64,000 nt of DNA from Streptomyces sp. SCUT-3 (lineage in GTDB: Bacteria > Actinomycetota > Actinomycetes > Streptomycetales > Streptomycetaceae): contig NZ_CP046907.1 in the NCBI RefSeq assembly GCF_014083985.1, positions 4,626,501-4,690,500 on the forward strand, in the 5' to 3' direction. The translations under genes were made by a program, and so were the position numbers. Positions 32,117 to 40,778 of this stretch are shown here, piece by piece; the first letter of the stretch is position 1, and the number at the start of each line of letters is the position of its first letter. The notes under the pieces were generated by a model, which worked only from the letters and a program-made list of their open reading frames with translations, was not told the DNA's origin and ran no database searches.

Positions 32117-32917
32117 ATGAGCGGTGTCATGAAGCGTATGGGGATGATCTTCCGCGCGAAGGCCAACAAGGCCCTGGACCGGGCCGAGGACCCGCGTGAA
32201 ACCCTCGACTACTCGTACCAGAAGCAGCTGGAGCTGCTGCAGAAGGTGCGCCGCGGGGTGGCGGACGTCGCCACCTCCCGCAAGCGGCTCGAACTGCAGC
32301 TGCAGCAGCTGCAGAAGGAGGCCGACAAGCGCGAGGACCAGGGCCGCAAGGCGCTGGCGCTCGGTCGCGAGGACCTGGCCCGCGAGGCCCTGCAGCGCAG
32401 GGCCAACCTGCAGCAGCAGGTGGCGGACCTGGAGACCCAGCACCGGACGCTGCAGGCCGAGGAGGAGAAGCTCACCCTCGCCTCGCAGCGCCTGCAGGCC
32501 AAGGTGGACGCCTTCCGCACCAGGAAGGAGACCATCAAGGCCACCTACACCGCGGCCCAGGCGCAGACCCGCATCGCGGAGTCCTTCACCGGCATCTCCG
32601 AGGAGATGAGCGACGTGGGCCTGGCGATCCAGCGGGCCGAGGACAGGACCGCGCAGCTCCAGGCCCGCGCCGGTGCGATCGACGAACTGCTGGCCTCCGG
32701 AGCGCTGGAGGACCCCACTGGCACCCACAAGGACGACATCACCGCCGAGCTGGACCGCCTCTCCGGCGGCACGGACGTGGAGCTGGAACTGCAGCGGATG
32801 AAGGCCGAGCTGTCCGGCGGCACCCCCCAGCAGGCCATCGAGGGCGGAGAGCAGGGCGGGGCCCAGCAGTCCAGGGGCACCACCGCCGGGCAGGACGCCC
32901 CGCGGTTCGAGAAGTAG
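32117..32917 (+). CDS. pspA: PspA/IM30 family protein
   Basis: A protein of 266 residues, nearly all coiled coil. MSGVMKRMGMIFRAKANKALDRAEDPRETLDYSYQK is the amphipathic membrane-binding helix and first repeat of PspA/Vipp1, followed by Gln/Leu/Arg heptads (LQQLQKEADKREDQGRKAL). The C-terminal 45 residues are Gly/Gln-rich and disordered. These ESCRT-III-like proteins coat and protect the cytoplasmic membrane under stress. In Streptomyces PspA is induced by cell-envelope stress. It is followed by pspAA. Confidence 0.93.
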   Translation: MSGVMKRMGMIFRAKANKALDRAEDPRETLDYSYQKQLELLQKVRRGVADVATSRKRLELQLQQLQKEADKREDQGRKALALGREDLAREALQRRANLQQQVADLETQHRTLQAEEEKLTLASQRLQAKVDAFRTRKETIKATYTAAQAQTRIAESFTGISEEMSDVGLAIQRAEDRTAQLQARAGAIDELLASGALEDPTGTHKDDITAELDRLSGGTDVELELQRMKAELSGGTPQQAIEGGEQGGAQQSRGTTAGQDAPRFEK

Positions 32918-32978
32918 CGGCCCGTCACCCGGGGGACGGCCGTTCCCCGGGCCCGCGGACAGCGAGAGGAAGGCCCCG

Positions 32979-33257
32979 ATGATCGTCCGGATCATGGAAG
33001 AGGGACAGCGCAGGATCGCAGACAGCGCCTTCCCGCGGCTCGAGGAGCTCGACGAGGCACTGCTCGCAGCCGTGGAGAAGGGCGACGAGCAGGCCTTCCG
33101 CACCACCTTCGGCGCCCTGCTGGCCGCGATCCGCGAGCTGGGCGAGCCCCTGCCGGACGACTCCCTGGAGCCGTCCGACCTGATCCTCCCCGAGGAGGGG
33201 GCCTCCCTGGAGGAGGTCCGGGGGCTGCTCACCGAGAACGGCCTCCTGCCCAACTGA
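32979..33257 (+). CDS. pspAA: PspA-associated protein PspAA
   Basis: A protein of 92 residues, MIVRIMEEGQRRIADSAFPRLEELDEALLAAVEKGDEQAF, ending with LPEEGASLEEVRGLLTENGLLP. This is the small PspAA domain that in actinobacteria sits beside PspA, as here, 61 bases downstream in the same operon. It is thought to tune PspA. ATG 32979 has GAGAGGAAGG just upstream. Confidence 0.9.
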   Translation: MIVRIMEEGQRRIADSAFPRLEELDEALLAAVEKGDEQAFRTTFGALLAAIRELGEPLPDDSLEPSDLILPEEGASLEEVRGLLTENGLLPN

Positions 33258-33378
33258 GCCGCGGCGGCCGCCTGCCCGCCCGGCCCCCTCGGCCCGGTCC
33301 CGGGCCGGCCCCGCCCCGTCCCCGGGCGTCACCCCCGCGCTCCGGGGCCCGCCCGCGCCCGCTGTACGGTTTCGTGCC

Positions 33379-34653
33379 GTGGACCGCCTGCACTCCTGGC
33401 GCCGCCGAGCGCGGTCGCACCCCCACCTGCTGGACGGCGCCCTGGCGGCGGCGTTCCTGGCGCTCGTGCTGGTGACGGCCACGATCAGGCCGCACCGCCC
33501 GCCGCCCGTGCCGGTGTCCGTCGGCGCCTCCGGGCTGCACGCGTCCACCGTCGTCCTGGCCCTGGTGGCCTGCGCGGCGCTGGCGCTGCGCCGCCGACGG
33601 CCCCGCGCGGTGCTCGCCGTCACCGCGGCGGCCGGGGTCGCCGACCTGGCGCTGGCCCCCGACACCGCGCGCGCCCCGGTGATGATGACGGCGGTGGTGG
33701 CGCTGTACACGGTCGCCTCCCGCACCGACCGGCCCACCGCCCGGCGCATCACCGCGCTCACCGCCGGGGTCACGGCCGCCGCCGCCATGCTGCTGGGGCC
33801 CGGCCCGTGGATGTCCGCGGAGAACCTCGGCCTGCTCGCCTGGACGGGGCTGGCCGCCGCCGCGGGCGACGCGGTGCGCAGCCGCCGCGCGTACGTCGCC
33901 GCGGTCGAGGAGCGGGCCGAGAGGGCCGAGCGCACCCGCGAGGAGGAGGCCCGCAGACGGGTCACCGAGGAGCGGATGCGGATCGCCCGCGAGCTGCACG
34001 ACGTGGTGGCGCACCACATCGCGCTGGTCAACGTGCAGGCCGGGGTGGCGGCCCACCTGATGGACTCGCGCCCCGACCAGGCCCGGCAGGCCCTGGCGCA
34101 CGTGCGGGAGGGGGGCCGCTCGGCGCTGGAGGAGCTGCGGGCCACCGTGGGGCTGCTGCGCCAGAGCGGGGACGACGAGGCGCCCACGGAACCGGTCCCC
34201 GGCCTGTCCGACCTGGACCGGCTGGTGGAGTCCTTCGCCCGGGCCGGACTGCCGGTGTCGGTCACCCTCACCGGCGCCGCGCCCGCCGGTGCCGCGCCCG
34301 TCGGCAGCGCCGTCCCCGCCGGGCCGGCTGCTCCCGCCGCGCGGCCGGCGCCCCTGCCCGCCGCGGTCGGCCTGGCCGCCTACCGCGTGGTGCAGGAGTC
34401 GCTGACGAACGTGCACAAGCACGCCGGACCGCACGCCTCGGCGCAGGTGTCCGTGCGGCGCGGCCCCGAGGAACTGGAGATCACCGTGCTCGACGACGGG
34501 GTCGCGTCCGCACCGCACAAAGGGGCCGGGGGCCACGGGCTGGTGGGCATGCGCGAGCGGGCCGCCGCCCTGGGCGGCTCCTGCGAGGCGGGCCCGCGCC
34601 CGGGCGGCGGCTACCGCGTGCGGGTCGTCCTGCCGCTGGAGGAGGGGCGGTGA
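33379..34653 (+). CDS. Two-component sensor histidine kinase (HisKA_3)
   Basis: A protein of 424 residues. Four or five membrane helices in the first 170 residues (HLLDGALAAAFLALVLVTA and following) form the sensor. The dimerisation helix ERMRIARELHDVVAHHIALV carries phospho-accepting His207. The HATPase has LAAYRVVQESLTNVHKHA (N-box) and the G-box GGHGLVGMRERAAALGG. It overlaps the response regulator gene by GTGA, so the two are one pair of the NarL/DesK type. The position after pspA/pspAA suggests envelope stress as input, but similar pairs are common in the genus. Confidence 0.92.
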   Translation: MDRLHSWRRRARSHPHLLDGALAAAFLALVLVTATIRPHRPPPVPVSVGASGLHASTVVLALVACAALALRRRRPRAVLAVTAAAGVADLALAPDTARAPVMMTAVVALYTVASRTDRPTARRITALTAGVTAAAAMLLGPGPWMSAENLGLLAWTGLAAAAGDAVRSRRAYVAAVEERAERAERTREEEARRRVTEERMRIARELHDVVAHHIALVNVQAGVAAHLMDSRPDQARQALAHVREGGRSALEELRATVGLLRQSGDDEAPTEPVPGLSDLDRLVESFARAGLPVSVTLTGAAPAGAAPVGSAVPAGPAAPAARPAPLPAAVGLAAYRVVQESLTNVHKHAGPHASAQVSVRRGPEELEITVLDDGVASAPHKGAGGHGLVGMRERAAALGGSCEAGPRPGGGYRVRVVLPLEEGR

Positions 34654-35324
34654 CGATCAGGGTCCTGCTCGCCGACGACCAGGCGCTGCTGCGCGGCGCG
34701 TTCCGGATGCTGGTGGAGTCCGAACCGGACATGGAGGTCGTGGGCGAGGCGTGCGACGGCGCGCAGGCCGTCGAACTGGCCCGCCGGGAGCGCGCCGACG
34801 TGGTCCTGATGGACATCCGCATGCCGGGCACCGACGGGCTGGCGGCCACCCGTGCGATCTGCGCCGACGAGGAGCTGGCGGGCGTGCGGGTGCTGATCCT
34901 GACCACCTTCGAGGTGGACGAGTACGTGGTGGAGGCCCTGCGGGCGGGGGCGAGCGGCTTCCTCGGCAAGGGCGTCGAGCCCGGGGACCTGCTGACGGCG
35001 GTCCGCACCGTCGCCGCGGGCGACGCCCTGCTGTCCCCGGCGGCGACCAAGGGGCTGATCGCCCACGTCGTCGGCCGGCGGGCCGCGTCCGCCACCGGGT
35101 TCCGGCCGCCGTCGCTGGAGGCACTGACCGCCCGTGAGCGCGAGGTGCTCACCGTGGTGGCGGCCGGGCTGTCCAACGACGAGATCGCCGCACGGCTGGA
35201 GGTCAGCCCGCTGACGGTGAAGACGCACGTGAACCGGGCGATGGCCAAGCTCGGCGCGCGGGACCGGGCCCAGCTGGTCGTCATCGCCTACGAGTCGGGC
35301 CTGGTGCGGCCGCAGGGACTGTGA
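34650..35324 (+). CDS. NarL/LuxR-type response regulator
   Basis: A protein of 224 residues. The receiver domain has the acidic pair in LLADDQALLRG, phospho-acceptor Asp55 in VVLMDIRMPG, and Lys in FLGKGVEPGDLL. The C-terminal LuxR helix-turn-helix reads LTAREREVLTVVAAGLSNDEIAARLEVSPLTVKTHVNRAMAKL with all usual residues. GTG 34650 overlaps the kinase stop, and GGAGGAGGGG lies just before it. Confidence 0.94.
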   Translation: MTIRVLLADDQALLRGAFRMLVESEPDMEVVGEACDGAQAVELARRERADVVLMDIRMPGTDGLAATRAICADEELAGVRVLILTTFEVDEYVVEALRAGASGFLGKGVEPGDLLTAVRTVAAGDALLSPAATKGLIAHVVGRRAASATGFRPPSLEALTAREREVLTVVAAGLSNDEIAARLEVSPLTVKTHVNRAMAKLGARDRAQLVVIAYESGLVRPQGL

Positions 35325-35414
35325 GCCGGCGGCGTACTGCGTTCGCTGTACGCCGCGGGGGCAAGGGCATGCCTGGGGTGGACGAGAGCGGTCCGGCCGC
35401 CGGGAGACACTGGA

Positions 35415-35444
35415 CCGGCACACCGGCACACCGGCACACCGGCC
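35415..35444. repeat. 8-bp tandem repeat in the leader of the efflux gene
   Basis: Unit CCGGCACA occurs three times in a row (35415-35438) plus a partial fourth copy, inside the 272-bp region between the response regulator and the RND gene. No function is apparent. Confidence 0.75.
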
Positions 35445-35596
35445 TGCCGGGGCGGAGCCCCGTGCTCCCTTCCGCACGGCCCGGCGGACCGCCCGGTCCC
35501 GGTGGACCGTGCGGCCCGGGCAGCACGCACGGCCGCCCCGCGGCCGGCCCCGGCACCACGCACCCACCCGCAGACAAGAGAAGAGACCTCACCACG

Positions 35597-38500
35597 ATGT
35601 CCTGGCTGTCCCGAATCAGCCTCGTACAGCGGGGCCTGATCGCGTTGATGGCGATCGTCGCCGTCGTCTTCGGCACGATCGCGATACCCCAGCTGAAGCA
35701 GCAGCTGCTGCCGTCCATCGACCTGCCCATGGTCTCCGTGGTCGCCCCCTACCCGGGCGCGGCGCCGGACGTGGTGGAGAAGCAGGTCGTCGAGCCGCTG
35801 GAGAACGCCGTCAAGGCCGTCGACGGCATCACCGGCGTGACCTCCACCGCGAGCGAGGGCTCCGCGGCCGTCGTGGCGCAGTTCGAGTACGGCAACGGCG
35901 GGGACCGGCTGATCACGGACGTCCAGCAGGCCGTCAACCGGGTGCGGGCCACGCTGCCCGACGGCGTCGACCCCCAGGTGCTCTCCGGCGGCACCGACGA
36001 CCTGCCCACGGTCGTGCTCGCCGCGACCTCGCCGCGGGACCAGCAGGCGCTCGCGGACGCCGTCGACCGCACGGTGGTCCCGGTGCTCGACGACATCGAC
36101 GGAGTGGGCCGGGTCACGGTCACCGGCGTGCGGGAGCGGGTCGTCACCGTCACCCCGGACGCGAAGAAGCTGGCGAGGGCGGGCCTGTCGTCCGCCTCCG
36201 TCGTCCAGGCGCTGTCCGCGGGCGGCAAGCAGGTGCCGGCGGGCTCCTTCTCCGAGGACGGCCGCAGCCTGACCGTCCAGACCGGGAGCGAGTACGGCTC
36301 GCTGGAGCAGATCGAGGACCTGCGGCTGGCTCCGGCCCCCGCACCCGCCTCCGCGGGTGCGGGTGCGCGCGCCGGCGCCCCCGCCGCGAAGCCGGTACGC
36401 CTCGGCGACGTCGCCGAGGTGAAGGAGTCGGACGCCAAGGCGGCCTCGCTGACCCGCACCAACGGCGAGCCGAGCCTGGGCATCAGCCTGACCCTGGACC
36501 GCGACGGCAGCGCCGTCACGGTCTCGGAGGAGGTCGCGGCGCAGCTGGCCGACCTGGAGCGCTCCCTGGGCGCCGGTGCCGAGCTGACCGTGGTCAGTGA
36601 CCAGGGCCCGGCGGTGTCGAAGGCCGTCGAGGGACTGACCACCGAGGGCATGCTCGGCCTGGTGATGGCCGTCGTGGTGATCCTGGTCTTCCTCGCCTCG
36701 CTGCGCTCCACCGTGGTCACCGCGGTGTCCATCCCGCTGTCGGTGCTGCTGACGCTGATCGTGCTGTGGACCCGTGACCTGTCGCTCAACATGCTCACCC
36801 TGGGCGCGCTGACCATCGCCGTCGGCCGGGTCGTGGACGACTCGATCGTGGTCCTGGAGAACATCAAGCGCCACCTCGGCTACGGCGAGGAGCGCACGGC
36901 GGCGATCCTGACCGCGGTGCGCGAGGTCGCCGGTGCGGTGACCTCCTCGACGCTGACCACCGTCGCCGTCTTCCTGCCGATCGGGCTGGTCGGCGGCATG
37001 GTCGGCGAGCTGTTCGGCTCGTTCTCGATCACCGTCACCGTCGCGCTGCTGGCCTCGCTGCTGGTGTCGCTGACCATCGTGCCGGTGCTGTCGTACTGGT
37101 TCCTCAAGGCGCCGCGGCCGGCGGACACCGCCGAGGCCGAGGCGCTTCGCCGCGAGGCGGAGGAGAAGGAGGCCCGCAGCCTGCTCCAGCGCGCCTACCT
37201 GCCGGTGCTGGAGTTCGCCACCCGCCGGCGGGTCGTCAGCCTGCTGCTCGCGGCCGCGGTCTTCGCCGGCACGATCGCCCTGGTGCCCCTGCTGAAGACC
37301 AACTTCTTCGCCAACGGCGACCAGGACGCCGTCTCGATCCGGCAGGAGCTGGAGCCGGGCACCTCCCTGGAGACGACCGACGCGGCCGCGAAGAAGGTCG
37401 AGGCGATGCTCGAGGACCTCGACGGGGTGGCCGCCTACCAGGCCAACGTCGGGTCGGCCGGCATGATGGCCGCCTTCGGCGGCGGCAGCGGCACCAACCA
37501 GGTCAGCTACTCGGTGCGCCTGGAGGACTCCTCGCGCAGCCAGGAGATGGTGGAGGACCTGCGCGAGGGCCTGGAGGCCCTGGAGGGCACCGGCACCACC
37601 ACGGTCTCCGCCGACGGCGGCTTCGGCGGCCAGGACCTGTCGGTCGTGGTCAAGGCCCCGGACGCGAAGACCCTGCGCACCGCGTCGGAGGCCGTGCGCG
37701 AGGCGGTCGCAGGGATGGACGACGTCACCGACGTCACCAGCGACCTCTCGCAGAGCGTGCCGCGCGTGAAGGTGAGCGCGAAGCCGGCCGAGGCCGCCCG
37801 CCTCGGGCTGACCGAGACCGCGATCGGGCAGGCTGTCGCCCAGGCGGTCGACGGCACCCGGGCCGCCACCGCGGTGCTCGACGACACCCAGCGCGACGTC
37901 CTGGTGCGCACCCAGGACGCCCCGCGGACGGTGGAGGAGCTGAAGGACCTGAAGCTGGCCACCGCGGCGGGCGAGGTCCGGCTGGAGAAGGTCGCGAAGG
38001 TCGCCGAGGTCCCCGGGCCGGTGCAGCTGACCCGGATCGACGGGGCCCGCAGTGCGACCGTCACCGCCACCCCGACCGGTGAGAACGTCGGCGCGGCCAG
38101 TACCGAGCTGCAGTCGGTGATCGCCGGCCTGGACCTGCCCGAGGGCGCCACCGCCGAGATCGGCGGTGTCTCCTCCGACCAGGACGAGGCGTTCACCAAC
38201 CTCTTCCTGGCCATGCTGGCCGCGGTCGCGATCGTCTTCCTGCTGCTGGTGGGGACCTTCCGCAGCCTGGTGCAGCCGCTGATCCTGCTGGTCTCGATCC
38301 CGTTCGCGGCCACCGGCGCGATCGGCCTGCTGCTGGTCACCGGCATCCCGCTGGGCGTGCCGTCGCTGATCGGCATGCTGATGCTCATCGGCATCGTGGT
38401 CACCAACGCGATCGTGCTGATCGACCTGATCAACCAGTACCGGGACCAGGGCCTGGGCATCCACGAGGCGGTGGTCGAGGGCGGACGGCACCGTCTGCGG

Positions 38501-38776
38501 CCGATCCTGATGACCGCCCTGGCGACGATCTTCGCGCTGGTCCCCATGGCGATGGGCGTCACCGGCGGCGGGGGCTTCATCGCGCAGCCGCTGGCCGTGG
38601 TGGTCATCGGCGGCCTGGTCAGCTCCACGGTGCTCACCCTGGTGCTGGTCCCGACCCTCTACACGATGGTCGAGACCCGCAGGGAGAAGCGGCACGCGAA
38701 GAAGGAGGCCGCGCGGGCGAAGGCCGGCGCGGGAGCCGGCGAGCGCGAGCGCGACCCGGAGCCCGCCGGGGTGTGA
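35597..38776 (+). CDS. RND family efflux transporter (HAE1/AcrB-like)
   Basis: A protein of 1059 residues. MSWLSRISLVQRGLIALMAIVAVVFG is the first membrane helix. Two repeats each have a periplasmic-type porter domain and a six-helix block: LGLVMAVVVILVFLASLRS ... GALTIAVGRVVDDSIVVLENI in the first, LFLAMLAAVAIVFLLLVGTFRS ... MLMLIGIVVTNAIVLIDLI in the second. The relay residues Asp-Asp in VVDDSIVV fit a proton-driven pump of the SwrC/AcrB type. In a Gram-positive cell no outer-membrane partner is expected. A lone gene: no membrane-fusion protein neighbour. ATG 35597 begins at the first helix. Confidence 0.92.
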   Translation: MSWLSRISLVQRGLIALMAIVAVVFGTIAIPQLKQQLLPSIDLPMVSVVAPYPGAAPDVVEKQVVEPLENAVKAVDGITGVTSTASEGSAAVVAQFEYGNGGDRLITDVQQAVNRVRATLPDGVDPQVLSGGTDDLPTVVLAATSPRDQQALADAVDRTVVPVLDDIDGVGRVTVTGVRERVVTVTPDAKKLARAGLSSASVVQALSAGGKQVPAGSFSEDGRSLTVQTGSEYGSLEQIEDLRLAPAPAPASAGAGARAGAPAAKPVRLGDVAEVKESDAKAASLTRTNGEPSLGISLTLDRDGSAVTVSEEVAAQLADLERSLGAGAELTVVSDQGPAVSKAVEGLTTEGMLGLVMAVVVILVFLASLRSTVVTAVSIPLSVLLTLIVLWTRDLSLNMLTLGALTIAVGRVVDDSIVVLENIKRHLGYGEERTAAILTAVREVAGAVTSSTLTTVAVFLPIGLVGGMVGELFGSFSITVTVALLASLLVSLTIVPVLSYWFLKAPRPADTAEAEALRREAEEKEARSLLQRAYLPVLEFATRRRVVSLLLAAAVFAGTIALVPLLKTNFFANGDQDAVSIRQELEPGTSLETTDAAAKKVEAMLEDLDGVAAYQANVGSAGMMAAFGGGSGTNQVSYSVRLEDSSRSQEMVEDLREGLEALEGTGTTTVSADGGFGGQDLSVVVKAPDAKTLRTASEAVREAVAGMDDVTDVTSDLSQSVPRVKVSAKPAEAARLGLTETAIGQAVAQAVDGTRAATAVLDDTQRDVLVRTQDAPRTVEELKDLKLATAAGEVRLEKVAKVAEVPGPVQLTRIDGARSATVTATPTGENVGAASTELQSVIAGLDLPEGATAEIGGVSSDQDEAFTNLFLAMLAAVAIVFLLLVGTFRSLVQPLILLVSIPFAATGAIGLLLVTGIPLGVPSLIGMLMLIGIVVTNAIVLIDLINQYRDQGLGIHEAVVEGGRHRLRPILMTALATIFALVPMAMGVTGGGGFIAQPLAVVVIGGLVSSTVLTLVLVPTLYTMVETRREKRHAKKEAARAKAGAGAGERERDPEPAGV

Positions 38777-38807
38777 CCCGGTAGGCGCCGCAGGAAACAG
38801 GTACGGG

Positions 38808-38868
38808 GACGGGACCGCCCCGTCGGCAGTCCGGCAGCAGTGCCGGCGGCCGACGGGGCGGTCCCGTC
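38808..38868. terminator. Bidirectional terminator with 20-bp perfect arms between RND and nadA
   Basis: Perfect 20-bp arms at 38808-38827 and 38849-38868. The 21-nt loop holds a second small hairpin, CCGGCA (38831-38836) with TGCCGG (38841-38846). It sits between two convergent genes. Confidence 0.92.
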
Positions 38869-38882
38869 GTTTCCGCTCCCCG

Positions 38883-40070
38883 CTACGGCAGGGCCAGCAT
38901 GCGCTCCAGGGCGAGCTTGGCGAAGTGCTCGGTCTCCTCGTCGACCCGGATGCGGTTGACCACGTTGCCCTCGGCGAGGGACTCCAGAGCCCACACCAGG
39001 TGCGGCAGGTCGATGCGGTTCATCGTCGAGCAGAAGCAGACGGTCTTGTCGAGGAAGACGATCTGCTTGTCCGGGTGCGCGTTGGCCAGCCGGCGCACCA
39101 GGTTCAGCTCGGTGCCGATGGCCCAGGCCGAGCCGGCCGGGGCGGCGTCGAGGGTCTTGATGATGTACTCGGTGGACCCCACGTGGTCCGCCGCGGCCAC
39201 CACCTCGTGCTTGCACTCGGGGTGGACCAGCACGTTGACGCCGGGGATGCGCTCGCGCACGTCGGCGACCGAGTCGAGGCCGAAGCGGCCGTGCACCGAG
39301 CAGTGGCCGCGCCACAGGATCATTTTCGCGTTCCGCAGCTGCTCGGCGGTGAGACCGCCGCCGGGCTTGTGCGGGTTGTAGACGACGCAGTCGTCCAGGG
39401 ACATCCCGAGGTCGCGCACGGCGGTGTTGCGGCCGAGGTGCTGGTCGGGGAGGAAGAGGACCTTCTCGCCCTGCCCGAAGGCCCACTCCAGGGCCCGCTT
39501 CGCGTTGGAGGAGGTGCATATGGTGCCGCCGTGGCGCCCGGTGAAGGCCTTGATGTCGGCGGAGGAGTTCATGTACGAGACGGGCACGGTGTCCTGCGCC
39601 ACGCCCGCCTCGGTCAGCACGTCCCAGCACTCGGCGACCTGCTCGGCGGTGGCCATGTCGGCCATCGAACAGCCGGCGGCCAGGTCGGGCAGGACGACCT
39701 GCTGGTCGTCGCGGGTGAGGATGTCGGCGGACTCGGCCATGAAGTGCACGCCGCAGAAGACGATGTACTCGGCCTGCGGGCGGGCCGCGGCGTCCCGGGC
39801 GAGCTTGAACGAGTCGCCGGTGACGTCCGCGAACTGGATCACCTCGTCCCGCTGGTAGTGGTGGCCCAGCACGAAGACCTTGTCGCCGAGCTTCGCCTTG
39901 GCGGCGCGGGCGCGCTCGACCAGGTCCGGGTCGGAGGCGGCGGGCAGGTCGCCGGGACACTCCACCCCGCGCTCGCTCTTCGGGTCGGCCTCGCGGCCGA
40001 GGAGAAGCAGGGCGAGCGGCGTCGGCTGGACGTCGAGGGGGGTGGCGGTCACGTCATGCACCTTCTTCAT
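38883..40070 (-). CDS. nadA: Quinolinate synthase (4Fe-4S)
   Basis: A protein of 395 residues. VLGHHYQRDEVIQFADVTGDSF and YIVFCGVHFMAESADIL open the catalytic repeats. Conserved cysteines for the [4Fe-4S] cluster lie in FCGVHFM, HPECKHE and CFCSTMNR. It condenses iminoaspartate with dihydroxyacetone phosphate to give quinolinate for NAD. No nadB or nadC is beside it here. ATG 40070 has GGAGATC upstream weakly. The 5' region (40091-40160) carries several GTCA/TGAC inverted pairs that may bind an NAD-pathway repressor. Confidence 0.95.
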   Translation of the reverse strand: MKKVHDVTATPLDVQPTPLALLLLGREADPKSERGVECPGDLPAASDPDLVERARAAKAKLGDKVFVLGHHYQRDEVIQFADVTGDSFKLARDAAARPQAEYIVFCGVHFMAESADILTRDDQQVVLPDLAAGCSMADMATAEQVAECWDVLTEAGVAQDTVPVSYMNSSADIKAFTGRHGGTICTSSNAKRALEWAFGQGEKVLFLPDQHLGRNTAVRDLGMSLDDCVVYNPHKPGGGLTAEQLRNAKMILWRGHCSVHGRFGLDSVADVRERIPGVNVLVHPECKHEVVAAADHVGSTEYIIKTLDAAPAGSAWAIGTELNLVRRLANAHPDKQIVFLDKTVCFCSTMNRIDLPHLVWALESLAEGNVVNRIRVDEETEHFAKLALERMLALP

Positions 40071-40090
40071 GGAGATCAGGCACCGCTTTT

Positions 40091-40160
40091 CGTCTAAATG
40101 ACGTTATCTATGATAACCGCTTTGCGTCATGCTGACGATGCCCCTCGTGTCAATGTGACG
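40091..40160. promoter_or_regulatory. Cluster of CGTC/GACG and GTTATC/GATAAC inverted pairs upstream of nadA
   Basis: Four small palindromes lie within 70 bp: CGTC-taaat-GACG (40091-40103), GTTATC-tat-GATAAC (40103-40117), CGTCA-tgc-TGACG (40125-40137) and TGTCA-atg-TGACG (40148-40160). The last two have centres 23 bp apart. The stretch is distinctly A/T-rich for this genome and starts 21 bases before the nadA ATG, so promoter and operator probably coincide. Confidence 0.55.
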
Positions 40161-40313
40161 CATCGCCCTGCGGGACCGCCCTCGCGGGCATGACCGGGCC
40201 CGGCAGGGTGTGCGAGCATGAGGACAGGAACATGCTTCTGCCCGGAATGAATCCGGGGCGCCGCGAGTTGAAGCCCGCGGCAGCAGTCCGTACAACCCGG
40301 GAGTGAAACCGAG

Positions 40314-40666
40314 ATGACCGTTCAGGACGAGACGACCACCAACGACGGCATCATCCTGTCCGATGCGGCCGCGGCCAAGGTCAAGAGCCTGCTCGAGCAG
40401 GAGGGCCGCGAGGACCTGGCACTGCGGGTGGCCGTCCAGCCCGGCGGATGCTCCGGTCTGCGCTACCAGCTGTTCTTCGACGAGCGCTCCCTCGACGGCG
40501 ACGTCGTCAAGGACTTCGACGGCGTCCGCGTGGTGACCGACCGGATGAGCGCCCCTACCTCGGCGGCGCCTCGATCGACTTCGTCGACACCATCGAGAAG
40601 CAGGGCTTCACCATCGACAACCCCAACGCCACCGGCTCCTGCGCCTGCGGCGACTCCTTCAGCTGA
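40314..40666 (+). pseudogene. erpA: erpA-like Fe-S cluster insertion protein with a frameshift at 40552-40555
   Basis: Reading from ATG 40314, the protein matches the HesB/ErpA family through RVVTDRMSAP, with the first cluster cysteine in QPGGCSGLRYQ. Here the frame is lost. The missing half lies one base out of phase: YLGGASIDFVDTIEKQGFTI and the C-terminal GSCACGDSF with two more cluster cysteines, to the stop at 40666. One extra C in the C-run at 40552-40555 (Pro codon) restores a 117-residue protein of normal length. It delivers Fe-S clusters to target enzymes. Because the protein is widely conserved and both halves are pristine, a sequencing or assembly error is more likely than a recent mutation. 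Confidence 0.9.
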
Positions 40667-40709
40667 CCCCGCCGCCCGGCGCCTTGCCGGGCACGCCCGC
40701 GCAGCACGC

Positions 40710-40747
40710 GCGAAGGGCGGCCGTCCCCCGGGGCGGCCGCCCTTCGC
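40710..40747. terminator. Bidirectional hairpin between erpA and the convergent membrane-protein gene
   Basis: Perfect 14-bp arms GCGAAGGGCGGCCG (40710-40723) and CGGCCGCCCTTCGC (40734-40747) with a 10-nt loop, between the erpA stop at 40666 and the minus-strand gene ending at 40779. Confidence 0.88.
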
Positions 40748-40778
40748 ACGCCCCGGCCCCACCGGCCGGGGCGCCCCG

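Noticed and set aside
35288-38695. Minus-strand open frame of about 1135 codons antisense to the RND pump
   Set aside because: A His/Gln/Asp/Arg-rich shadow of the transporter with no family resemblance.
40104-40295. A 63-codon minus-strand frame upstream of nadA
   Set aside because: It covers the nadA control region, is Arg/Cys/Ser-rich without motifs and lacks a ribosome-binding site.
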